In this document: one piece after another, positions 7,442-14,517 of the stretch
Position numbering within the stretch: position 1 is the first letter of the stretch
How the letters are laid out: every line of letters starts with the position of its first letter
Assembly (NCBI GenBank): GCA_041391425.1
Contig: JAWKNZ010000027.1
Span: 1-24,867 of the forward strand
DNA: 24,867 nt
Direction: 5' to 3'
From: JAWKNZ01 sp041391425
GTDB lineage: Bacteria; Bdellovibrionota_B; Oligoflexia; Oligoflexales; JAWKNZ01
Notes under the pieces: generated by a model
What the model was told of the DNA's origin: nothing
Databases searched by the model: none
The model's input: the letters and a program-made list of their open reading frames with translations, nothing else
Translations under genes and position numbers: made by a program

Positions 7442-8134
7442 TCAAAGTAGGCTTAAGTTTCCCCAATAAACCATAGATAGATCTTTTGGAGACTTGCCTT
7501 TATTTTTAGATTTAATGACTTTTAATAACCCCTTGACTTTATTTTTGAATTCGTTTGCCTGTTCTTCAGTGAGAAAGACAAAATCGGATTCAATCGGATT
7601 ATTGCTTTCAGCGAAGCATTTACTTTCTATTTTTTTGAGAATACTAATTGGTTCGAAAGAGAACTCGGAGCGATCAGGGTAGAACTGCCGAATTCTTTTT
7701 CTAAATCGTTTAGCATTTTCAATTTGTAGATCAGTAATTTCTAAAGACTCTTTATATTTTTGAGAATCGAAGCCGGAGTTTTCTAAAGCGTCTATTGCAC
7801 CAAAGTACCAAGCATTTCTTTGAGCCGTTTTGCCGGCATTTATCTGATGGGATAGAGATTGAATCTGCTGTTTCAATTCGTCTTTATCAAGGTTTTTAGA
7901 TGAAGATTCGAGTTGGGCCGATAAGATGAAAAGTGCTCGTTCTTTGTCTGATAATCCTAACTTTAGGGAAAGGGTTTCGATTCTTGTAAGGCTCAATTTT
8001 TTCTTGCCTGAAAGTACCTCTGATAGTTTCGAGGGAGATAATTCCAACATTTTTGCAAATGCTCGTAACGAGTATTTTGAGTTAGCTTCTTGGCGTTTTC
8101 TTAGCTGGTTTTTTAAAATAACTTTATAGTCCAT
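7442..8134 (-). CDS. TIGR02147-like transcriptional regulator
   Basis: 230 aa from the ATG at 8134. An N-terminal Cro/CI-like HTH (about 22-60: YSLRAFAKMLELSPSKLSEVLSGKKKLSLTRIETLSLKLGLS) is followed by a helical middle and a C-terminal DUF4423-like region ending MVYWGNLSLL. This architecture is typical of the TIGR02147 family, which is abundant in Bdellovibrionota. I prefer the ATG at 8134 to a TTG at 8185: the upstream extension is unlike the family and overlaps a promoter. No Shine-Dalgarno precedes the ATG, but a TTGACA/TAACTT promoter ends 7 nt before it, suggesting a leaderless mRNA. It heads an operon with the VOC and UPF0016 genes and probably regulates them through the inverted repeat upstream. 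Confidence 0.75.
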   Translation of the reverse strand: MDYKVILKNQLRKRQEANSKYSLRAFAKMLELSPSKLSEVLSGKKKLSLTRIETLSLKLGLSDKERALFILSAQLESSSKNLDKDELKQQIQSLSHQINAGKTAQRNAWYFGAIDALENSGFDSQKYKESLEITDLQIENAKRFRKRIRQFYPDRSEFSFEPISILKKIESKCFAESNNPIESDFVFLTEEQANEFKNKVKGLLKVIKSKNKGKSPKDLSMVYWGNLSLL

Positions 8135-8141
8135 GAGTCGC

Positions 8142-8205
8142 AAGTTACACTCGTATTCATAAAATGTCAATATATTGGGGAACAAAATGTTCCCTAGTGT
8201 TCCCC
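8142..8205 (-). promoter_or_regulatory. Promoter with GTTCCC operator for the TIGR02147-VOC-UPF0016 operon
   Basis: On the minus strand a perfect -35 TTGACA (8170-8165), a 17-nt spacer and a weak -10 TAACTT (8147-8142) end 7 nt before the ATG at 8134, so transcription should begin at or next to the start codon. Upstream, GGGAACA-AAA-TGTTCCC (8178-8194) is a perfect 7-bp inverted repeat, and a second GTTCCCC follows at 8199-8205, with the two GTTCCC copies 10 nt apart, one helical turn. The operator ends about 7 nt upstream of the -35, which fits activation better than occlusion. Confidence 0.6.
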
Positions 8206-8330
8206 TGTGTTTTTAGCGTTTTATATGAATAAATATAACTAGTTAAGAGGTATGTGCATAATGGATTGTGTATTGATATCTTGTGATTTGATCTTTGTTA
8301 TAAGTTCTGTGTACATTTTATTATTGGAGG

Positions 8331-9380
8331 CTAATAGTTTTCTTTCTTCTTCTTTTCTAGTTTCAAAAGCCATTTCTTTCGTGGCAAACCTCCGCTGTAG
8401 CCGGTCAGGCTACCATCACTTCCAATGACACGATGGCAGGGAATAATAATTGCTATTTTATTCATGCCATTGGCATTTGCAACCGCTCTTACTGATTTAG
8501 GATTTCCTAGTAAAGCTGCTTGTTGTTGATAAGATCTGGTTTCACCGTAAGGTATATTCATAAGATTTGTCCAAACTTTCTTTTGAAAATCAGTGCCGAC
8601 TAGATCAAGTGAAACTTTGAATTTTTTTCTTAATCCTTCGAAGTACTCATTTAATTCAGATTTTGCTTGTTTAATATAGTCATTGCTTCCCGGTACGATA
8701 ACTGCATTTAACCTATTTTGTAGATCCCGAAGCTCTGTCTCTAACATTTTACGATCTGTAAATTCTAGCAAGCATATCCCATTTTCTGTTGAAGCAATGA
8801 ACATAGGTCCTAACTTGGCAGTGATTCTATCTAAATAGATAATATTTTTAGTGCCAGATTTTTGTGGCGACTGCCCAAATATTGCCTTAAATCTTTGGTT
8901 AAATCCACTTAATGACTCATACCCTGCATCGAAGACCGAGTGTGTTATCGAGCTTCCTTTTTTAATTTTATCGTATCCAGCATTGATTCGAATAAGTCTT
9001 TGGTATGATTGGAATGTCATTCCATGGTTTTTTTTAAACCACCTGCGGATTTTATTTGGCTCTAGGCCTTTTTCTTTTAAGTCAGCATCCGTTATCTTAA
9101 TATAAGGGTTGATTTGAAGTTCTAGAATTAAATTACTTATCTCCATTGGAGTGTCATGTTCCATTTCCATGGGACAGCATATTTTACATGGTCTATATCC
9201 ATGCTTTAACGCTTCTTCTGCATTAGTAAAAAATTCTACATTTTTTGCTAACGGCTTTCGAGCCCTGCATGAAGGCCGACAAAATATTCCGGTAGATTTA
9301 ACCGCAGTAATAAATTGTCCTTCATATAACGATTCCTGCCTTCCGATTGCGTCATACATTTCTTGAAAGGTTAGATCCAC
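8331..9380 (-). CDS. ada: Bifunctional Ada: methyltransferase and AraC-type regulator of the adaptive response
   Basis: 349 aa, near the 354 of E. coli Ada. It repairs methylated DNA stoichiometrically and becomes a transcription activator when methylated. Order: N-terminal zinc domain with GIFCRPSC (Cys34, Cys38) and RPCKIC (Cys65, Cys68), Cys34 being the phosphotriester acceptor; an AraC HTH region (about 85-172, with SVFDAGYESLSGFNQRFKAIFGQSP); and a C-terminal O6-methylguanine transferase domain with IIPCHRVIG (acceptor Cys315). The GTG start at 9380 gives MDLTFQEMYDAI and has AGGGGA about 5 nt upstream. A TTGACA lies at 9419-9414 on the minus strand, but I find no good -10, as might suit an activator-dependent promoter. 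No alkA or alkB gene is adjacent. Confidence 0.95.
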   Translation of the reverse strand: MDLTFQEMYDAIGRQESLYEGQFITAVKSTGIFCRPSCRARKPLAKNVEFFTNAEEALKHGYRPCKICCPMEMEHDTPMEISNLILELQINPYIKITDADLKEKGLEPNKIRRWFKKNHGMTFQSYQRLIRINAGYDKIKKGSSITHSVFDAGYESLSGFNQRFKAIFGQSPQKSGTKNIIYLDRITAKLGPMFIASTENGICLLEFTDRKMLETELRDLQNRLNAVIVPGSNDYIKQAKSELNEYFEGLRKKFKVSLDLVGTDFQKKVWTNLMNIPYGETRSYQQQAALLGNPKSVRAVANANGMNKIAIIIPCHRVIGSDGSLTGYSGGLPRKKWLLKLEKKKKENY

Positions 9381-9871
9381 CTGATTCCCCTACGTTTATC
9401 TATGCATCCAAATTGTCAATACCAAATTTCTTTAAAAATCGGCTAACGAAAAATTAACAAGTATGTTTAAGTTTCAAAGATAGCATGAGCATAGATTTGT
9501 CAATTCCTCAATAAATTGATTAATATTAAATGGTTATGTGAATTGAATTACTGTGAATTTATCTTGATAAAGAATTTGATCATAGCATATTTTTGAATAT
9601 GAGATCTAATTTTATTGAAATATTGGATATCGTTTGTACTAAATTTTGAGGTTGCTAATCATTTATGTATAGCAGATGTTTTTATATTTCTATCTGGGTA
9701 ATTTTGATTCTAGAAAAAAGTAAATTCGAAAACGTCGCGTGAGTATATTCTGTATGGTTTGGTTTATCTCTGCAGAATATTTAGTAGGATTGCTTGGTGA
9801 ATTGAGAAGTAAGAAATCTTTTATCTAATGGAGAGGGTGCCTTCCCTGCTCTAAGAAAGACACTAACTTAT
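9381..9871. other. 491-nt intergenic region without recognisable gene
   Basis: Very AT-rich, with no convincing ORF on either strand and no tRNA-like structure. The part next to ada holds the ada ribosome-binding site and a lone TTGACA (minus strand, 9419-9414). An 8-bp perfect inverted repeat, ATATTCTG at 9745-9752 and CAGAATAT at 9773-9780 around a 20-nt loop, is the only marked structure. It has no T-run and its role is unknown. Confidence 0.5.
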
Positions 9872-10648
9872 TTACTGTATTTTCTTTATATTCAAATCGC
9901 CGCTTCCTGCCTTCATAGAAATCTTAAAGGGAGCTTTTGAAGAATCTCCAAGTTCATTATAAATACGACCACTACCTGATATAAAACTTGTCGATATTTT
10001 TGAGGTAGCAGGAAGATATACAGTAGCATCGCCACTTCCAGCCTTTATATCGAGTTCACCTTTAACAGGTGCTTCTTTATACGTAATTTTCAAATTACCG
10101 CTTCCTGTTTTAAATTCAGCTTCGCTAGTAAGCCCATCAATATCAATAGAACCGCTTCCTAACTTAATATCTGCTTCCCCAATAGTACCAGAAATTTTAA
10201 GTGAGCCACTTCCAGATTTTCCATTTAGTTCCTTTATTTCCGCATCTATAACGGCATCACCACTTCCTAGAAAAAATTCGACTTCTCCTTTTGTGCCTAT
10301 AATATTTAAGTCACCTGAGCCGCTTTTGATATCTAGTGCTATCTCTCTTGGTACTTTTATTTCGAAGTGAACTTTGCATTCACCGCTTTTAAATAGGCCT
10401 TTTTTATCTACTTCAATATCTAACTTGTCTTCCGACCTCTGCATTTTTAAGGTGCAATTTTCTCCAAAATTTACCTTGGTTGCTGAAATATGGGCTTTTC
10501 CATCTTGGGTAACACTTATCTTTATATCGCCAGCGTCATTTTCAAGTTCTAATGTTTTAAGACCATTTATATCGAAATCTTTACTTTCTGTTGAGGCAAA
10601 TGCTATGCTTGTAAATAGACTAAGGACCAAGATAATTGAAAATTTCAT
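9872..10648 (-). CDS. Secreted DUF4097/GIN-type beta-helix protein
   Basis: 258 aa with a clear signal peptide (MKFSIILVLSLFTSIAFA, cleavage after about residue 18). The mature part is a run of beta rungs each marked by a GSG turn: GSG at residues 110, 128, 146, 164, 182, 204, 225 and 248, the first five exactly 18 residues apart. This matches DUF4097/GIN-type adhesin-like domains, which form right-handed beta-helices at the cell surface or in the periplasm; their function is generally unknown. Cys65 and Cys91 could form a disulfide. The ATG start has an AGGAAGG ribosome-binding site 6 nt upstream. It is probably monocistronic, with its own promoter overlapped by a 10-bp inverted repeat. Confidence 0.82.
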   Translation of the reverse strand: MKFSIILVLSLFTSIAFASTESKDFDINGLKTLELENDAGDIKISVTQDGKAHISATKVNFGENCTLKMQRSEDKLDIEVDKKGLFKSGECKVHFEIKVPREIALDIKSGSGDLNIIGTKGEVEFFLGSGDAVIDAEIKELNGKSGSGSLKISGTIGEADIKLGSGSIDIDGLTSEAEFKTGSGNLKITYKEAPVKGELDIKAGSGDATVYLPATSKISTSFISGSGRIYNELGDSSKAPFKISMKAGSGDLNIKKIQ

Positions 10649-10677
10649 ACCATACCTTCCTATTTCCTGTTGTGCAG

Positions 10678-10710
10678 GCGAACTATAAATGATTCATGTA
10701 TAGTTCGCAA
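10678..10710 (-). promoter_or_regulatory. Promoter overlapped by a perfect 10-bp inverted repeat
   Basis: GCGAACTATA (10678-10687) and TATAGTTCGC (10699-10708) are perfect inverted arms separated by 11 nt. Read on the minus strand, one arm contains a -35 TTGCGA (10710-10705) and the other a -10 TATAGT (10687-10682), exactly 17 nt apart. A regulator bound here would cover both promoter elements of the DUF4097 gene, whose start is 34 nt downstream of the -10. The binding protein is unknown. Confidence 0.6.
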
Positions 10711-10816
10711 TGTAAATAAGACTATAGAAATTAAATAAAAATACGTTATTTTAGGGGTTTGCAAAAGCCATCTGAAAATTGAAAGTTTTTACTAGATTTT
10801 AGCATATCCTTTGTCA

Positions 10817-11551
10817 CTATAAATTAGCGTCAAATAGGTTTATCTCTTCTTTTAGTAATTTTTTCGTTAGTTGAATCTGTTTTGTATAACTTTCAGATTC
10901 GAGTATTTCTTGACGTTTAGAAACCAGGTAATTGATTAATTCTTTATTGGTGTCTAATGATTTTTGACATGTCTGGCCTAAGCCTGTTTTTGCGGCTTCA
11001 ATGATGTCTTTCTTTGAGTACTTTTTTTCTATGTCAAAGTAAGTAATTATATCTAATACTCGTTCTACGAAATGTTTAAATGAAATGCTTTCTAAATCTG
11101 TAATATCAGGTGAGGTTCTATTTTGAAGCTTGGAACACCAAGCATCGGTCAAAGCTAAGATTTCACGTTTTTCCAAAATTGATAGGCGAGATTCAATTTC
11201 AGAATAAGGAGTTTGAGTGACCGATGCCATTTGTATTTCATTAGATACCTCAATTTTTTCTATCTTTACTTTTGAAACTCCAGAGCAATGGATTTTCATT
11301 GCATCATCAAGGGTGATGTGTTTTTCAATTTTTACCAAAGTTCCAGCTTTAAACATCTCATTGAGAATTGGCTGCCCATTATTTTCAGATTTTTTCTGTG
11401 AAATGATTACGAGATTATTATCATTGCTCGAAATAGCAAATTTAATTGCAGCAATACTTTCAGAACGCCCTATCATTAAGCTTATTTCTGAATGAGGAAA
11501 AACAACAAGTCCTCGAATATTGATATATGGCATGACAGTCGTATTTAGCAT
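10817..11551 (-). CDS. Stand-alone Lon N-terminal (substrate-binding) domain protein
   Basis: 244 aa. Residues 7-105 match the Lon N-terminal beta domain: MPYINIRGLVVFPHSEISLMIGRSESIAAI, then LVIISQKK and MFKAGTLVKIEKHITLDDAMKIHCSGVSKVKI. The remainder is helical and charged, as in the Lon linker (ELINYLVSKRQEILESESYTKQIQLTKKLLKEE). There is no AAA+ module and no Ser-Lys protease domain: the gene ends where those would begin. Short Lon-N proteins exist in bacteria, but their roles are mostly unassigned; adaptor, decoy or regulator of Lon are possible. The ATG start has AAGGAG 7 nt upstream. It follows the XRE gene by 15 nt and must be co-transcribed with it. Confidence 0.8.
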   Translation of the reverse strand: MLNTTVMPYINIRGLVVFPHSEISLMIGRSESIAAIKFAISSNDNNLVIISQKKSENNGQPILNEMFKAGTLVKIEKHITLDDAMKIHCSGVSKVKIEKIEVSNEIQMASVTQTPYSEIESRLSILEKREILALTDAWCSKLQNRTSPDITDLESISFKHFVERVLDIITYFDIEKKYSKKDIIEAAKTGLGQTCQKSLDTNKELINYLVSKRQEILESESYTKQIQLTKKLLKEEINLFDANL

Positions 11552-11566
11552 TTATATTCTCCTTAA

Positions 11567-11926
11567 TTATTTAAAGATTAACGAATTATTTGATCGATCG
11601 ATTTTGACCTCCTCCCAGAATGAGTGAAACGTTGGAATTCCTCGTTCTTTAGAACAAATGATATTGAGATCTATCAGATTGATTTTATTTAGATCGATTT
11701 CGTGAGAAGTTATCACAGTATTAATTTCATTGATAAATTCTTTACGCGTCCAGAATAGGTCCGCAATCTCACATTTGAGTGAACTTGCTAAACGTCTAAG
11801 AGTTGACACCTTCGGATCGACGATACCGTTTTCTAGCTTCGCAACTTGTTGTTGCGTGGTTCCGCACAACTCTGCAAGTTGTGCTTGGGTTAAGCCTTTT
11901 GATTTTCTGAGCTTGGTTATTTTCAT
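11567..11926 (-). CDS. XRE-family HTH regulator paired with a Lon-N protein
   Basis: 119 aa. Residues 2-58 are a canonical Cro/CI HTH (KLRKSKGLTQAQLAELCGTTQQQVAKLENGIVDPKVSTLRRLASSLKCEIADLF). The C-terminal 60 residues (EINTVITSHEIDLNKINLIDLNIICSKERGIPTFHSFWEEVKI) are not a domain I can name. The ATG at 11926 is about 29 nt downstream of the expected transcription start. It is the first gene of a two-gene unit with the stand-alone Lon-N protein 15 nt downstream. Its promoter carries TTTACATCCT-type half-sites over the -35, the spacer and the region just past the -10, a layout expected for an autorepressor. Confidence 0.85.
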   Translation of the reverse strand: MKITKLRKSKGLTQAQLAELCGTTQQQVAKLENGIVDPKVSTLRRLASSLKCEIADLFWTRKEFINEINTVITSHEIDLNKINLIDLNIICSKERGIPTFHSFWEEVKIDRSNNSLIFK

Positions 11927-11942
11927 GTGATTTTCACTTATG

Positions 11943-11990
11943 TTTACATCCTTTAAGATATATTATAGATTACACCTTTGAGGATGTAAA
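11943..11990 (-). promoter_or_regulatory. Promoter and three-half-site operator of the XRE/Lon-N unit
   Basis: On the minus strand, -35 TTTACA (11990-11985), a 17-nt spacer and a perfect -10 TATAAT (11967-11962). TTTACATCCT at 11943-11952 and its exact reverse complement AGGATGTAAA at 11981-11990 flank the core, and a third, one-base-shorter half-site TTACACCT lies at 11970-11977. Together they cover the -35, the spacer and the start region. A related dyad, ATGTAA-N4-TTACAT, is at 12107-12122, further upstream. Confidence 0.7.
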
Positions 11991-12159
11991 TAACTTTTGA
12001 CTGCAGGAGGTATGAGCCAAAAAAGTCAATTTTTAGCTTAGCTGTGTGTATTGCAAGTGATGAATATTTTTGCTGTTAATTCGATAGTTGTAGAATATTA
12101 CAAAGTATGTAAATGCTTACATCGACTTGCATAAAATAATAATGAGAAGGTTGGCTAGG

Positions 12160-13218
12160 TTAAATTTTATACTCCATTAAAATAGCATCGCCATCTGGAG
12201 TTGTGATTTTTTTTACTCTTTTAAATCCTACCTTTTCGTAGCATCTTATAGCTCTTATATTGTCTGGTCTTGGATCTGTTATTATTTTGGATATTTTGTG
12301 ATTGTCTTTCAAATATGAAATGAATTCACTAATTATTTTTGCTCCATGTCCTTTATTAATTAAGTTAGGTATTCCTATATATTGATCAATTCCTATAATA
12401 TCATCTGCACATGATTCCCACCAACCATTTCCGACTTTACTTGCCCAATAGAATTGTATGTACCCAATCGGCTGGTCTTGGTGAAAAACCATAAACTGCC
12501 TTACTACACTTGATGAAGTAACGGGAATGTGTTTTTCGTATGAATCCTTCCAATTTTCACCATCATCCCAGTACTGTTTGACATGAGGCTGTTGCAGCCA
12601 ATTTTCAATAATATATAGATCTGATTTAGTTAATGGACTGAAGTGATAATTTGACGGGTTATTTTCTATTGACGGATTACAAAATTTCTCTTCGTATTCA
12701 TGTCGTAGAATTGATTTTACTGATATATCGTAATACTTATAATCTTGCTTGAAATGGCTTCTCATTACTCCTTCATGTTTCATTCCTGATTTTTCCATCA
12801 CTTTGCCACTGGCGGTGTTGACCGTCTTGTGCTCAGCCCAAATTTTATTAACTTTCTTTTCTTCAAAACCAAATTTTATAATTTTTTTTACAGCTTCACT
12901 ACAATAACCATTGTTCCAATAATCATATCCAATCCAATATCCTAAATATCCATGGTCATGTTTACTATTTATAAATATGTTGATACAGCCAATTAAATTT
13001 CCACTTTCTCTTAATCGAATTGCAAAAATATAGTTGAGATATTTTTCTCTTTGATTTTGATGAGATCTTATCCAAGTTAATGCCATAGTGTTCTCGTAAG
13101 GGTGTGGAATAGATGCTGTCATTTCGACGACTCTTTTGTCTCCCGCAAGTTTTGCAACTAAATTTGCATCGGATTCTTTAAATGAATTTAAGATTAGTCG
13201 CTCTGTTTCTAGATCCAT
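12160..13218 (-). CDS. Fused double GNAT acetyltransferase: RimJ/RimL-like plus AAC(6')-like
   Basis: 352 aa with two acetyltransferase domains. Residues 1-178 are RimJ/RimL-like (LETERLILNSFKESDA, GYWIGYDYWNNGYCSEAVKKII, NTASGKVMEKSGMKHEG), a group that acetylates protein N-termini or small amines. Residues 190-352 resemble AAC(6')-Ib aminoglycoside acetyltransferases: HVKQYWDDGE, PIGYIQFYWAS, GWWES, GIDQYIGIPNLINKGHGAKI, ITDPRPDNIRAIRCYEKVGF and TTPDGDAILM all have close counterparts there. Both acetyl-CoA loops look intact. The ATG lies inside the 3' end of the decayed VOC gene, with GGAAAAG just upstream, so the two were probably once translationally coupled. Resistance activity is possible but untested; many chromosomal AAC(6')-like proteins act on other amines. 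Confidence 0.82.
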   Translation of the reverse strand: MDLETERLILNSFKESDANLVAKLAGDKRVVEMTASIPHPYENTMALTWIRSHQNQREKYLNYIFAIRLRESGNLIGCINIFINSKHDHGYLGYWIGYDYWNNGYCSEAVKKIIKFGFEEKKVNKIWAEHKTVNTASGKVMEKSGMKHEGVMRSHFKQDYKYYDISVKSILRHEYEEKFCNPSIENNPSNYHFSPLTKSDLYIIENWLQQPHVKQYWDDGENWKDSYEKHIPVTSSSVVRQFMVFHQDQPIGYIQFYWASKVGNGWWESCADDIIGIDQYIGIPNLINKGHGAKIISEFISYLKDNHKISKIITDPRPDNIRAIRCYEKVGFKRVKKITTPDGDAILMEYKI

Positions 13219-13754
13219 AATTCTTTTCCAAATGAGTCATTTTTAAGTGTAATTAAAATTTCTTCGGACATTTTAAGGTGTCCGCAACTCAATTTTTCAA
13301 GGTAGCGATCTTCCCTGAAAGGAAATTCTAATCTTTCTATAAAATAATCTTTATCCTTGAGATTTTTTCTTTCTTTGACTTCTATTAACGCAGGTATTCC
13401 TATTCTTGATAGATATATCTGCTTAAAGTTATTATAAAAGTAAATACTTCTAGGTGAAGAGACCACCCCGAGTTAGCTATATGATTTAAAAATCGTCGAT
13501 ATTTAGAACATCTAAGGCAATATGGTATAAGCTTGGTCCTCGTTTTTCTAGGGCTCTTTATAAGGCCCTTCACCAACAGCTTGCATTAAGAGCAGACGCC
13601 CCATTTGATCATTTTTTCCAATATATAACTCGCGCGTTCCCTCAGAGGGAAACTCTTCAATTTCCCCTAGTAGATCTGATGAGAAGTTTTTCTTTTTAAC
13701 AATATAGTCTATATCATTTACAAGGATGGCTATATGGTTTAGAACGGATTTCAT
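13209..13754 (-). pseudogene. Decayed VOC-family gene with three -1 frameshifts
   Basis: Read through, this stretch encodes one protein of about 180 aa: MKSVLNHIAILVNDI...GRLLLMQAVGEGPYK, then RALEKRGPSLYHIALDVLNIDDF in the next frame, then LNHIANSGWSLH, then PRSIYFYNNFKQIYLSRIGIPALIEVKER... to the stop at 13209. HHIALDV-type text and the C-terminal IPALIEV are VOC-family features. Each switch (near 13557, 13489 and 13456) is a single missing base, in or next to short A, T or C runs. The start could be ATG 13754 or 13769. The fragment 13209-13466 has no ribosome-binding site of its own and is best read as the end of this gene. The GNAT gene starts within its last codons. Confidence 0.7.
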
Positions 13755-13907
13755 GGTAACTTGCCCCATAAATTTCGATTATCGCGAGTTTTTATCCGGG
13801 TTAAGAGAATAATATATTCTATGATATAAGTATGTGATGTACAAATTCCTTTTGAGTGGAATTGTTTTTCTGTTTTTGAATTAATTTTTCATTAAAAGTT
13901 TACAGTT

Positions 13908-14510
13908 TTATGAATCAGGAGGTTCTTTGTATTCATAGTTTTGCCAGCCTTTATAGGAAAGATCTAACTGCTTTTTTGCTATTTTTGATTTGGTCTTTTT
14001 TATCCATGAAATTTCAGCATCAAGCATGAGCATTGTCCTCTCAAATGATAATGCTGGTAGATCCAATCCGTTGGTCGTGCACCACTCAAATCTTTCTTTG
14101 ATAAAGCTGCGTCTTTTTTTCAGATAGCTAAGGCACTGCTCCCAGCAATCGACGGTAATATTAGGGTTTAGAAGTGGTATTGCATAGAGACCGAGATCAA
14201 GCTCTGATCTTGGATGTGCAGGCGTTGTTAAATGAATAGCTCCTTCTGTTTTTAAAACTTTAATACCAGCTTCGGTTATGGAGAAAACTTTTCGTGCCGG
14301 CCCTCCTGCTGATTCCATGCGAGATTTGATAAGCTTTTCTTTTTCTAGTTTTTTTAATGAACTATATATTGAAGTCCGCCCAAGCCTGGTCCAAAATCTA
14401 AAGCCTCTTGTATGAACCTTTTTTTCTAAGTCATATCCATGGATTTCACCTTCTGTCAGTAGAGCGAGAACTATGAAAGAGGAATCAGGTAATGTATCTA
14501 AGTTACTCAT
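13908..14510 (-). CDS. PadR-family transcriptional regulator
   Basis: 200 aa. The N-terminal winged helix (about 10-85: SSFIVLALLTEGEIHGYDLEKKV, RTSIYSSLKKLEKEKLIKSRMESAGGPARKVFSITEAGIKVLK) is a typical PadR domain, and the C-terminal half is helical (vir C-terminal-like), used for dimerisation. PadR proteins usually repress their own operon and a neighbouring membrane or detoxification gene. It is the second gene after a small membrane protein, 7 nt downstream, so both are on one transcript. A TAGTCCA-N4-TGGACTA repeat in front of the first gene is the likely operator. Confidence 0.88.
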   Translation of the reverse strand: MSNLDTLPDSSFIVLALLTEGEIHGYDLEKKVHTRGFRFWTRLGRTSIYSSLKKLEKEKLIKSRMESAGGPARKVFSITEAGIKVLKTEGAIHLTTPAHPRSELDLGLYAIPLLNPNITVDCWEQCLSYLKKRRSFIKERFEWCTTNGLDLPALSFERTMLMLDAEISWIKKTKSKIAKKQLDLSYKGWQNYEYKEPPDS

Positions 14511-14517
14511 ATTTATC

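Noticed and set aside
9384..9419. Complete sigma-70 promoter for ada
   Set aside because: TTGACA is perfect but no -10 lies at 15-19 nt; I note the -35 only.
9745..9780. Small RNA or terminator in the ada-DUF4097 gap
   Set aside because: An 8-bp inverted repeat alone, with no promoter or T-run attached, is not enough evidence for an RNA gene.
11567..11926. Classical type II antitoxin
   Set aside because: The partner shows no toxin fold (RelE, HipA, Fic, PIN or similar); it is a Lon N-domain, so a toxin-antitoxin label is not supported.
13209..13466. Independent 85-aa hypothetical gene
   Set aside because: No ribosome-binding site, a stop three codons upstream, and the text continues that of the upstream VOC remnant.
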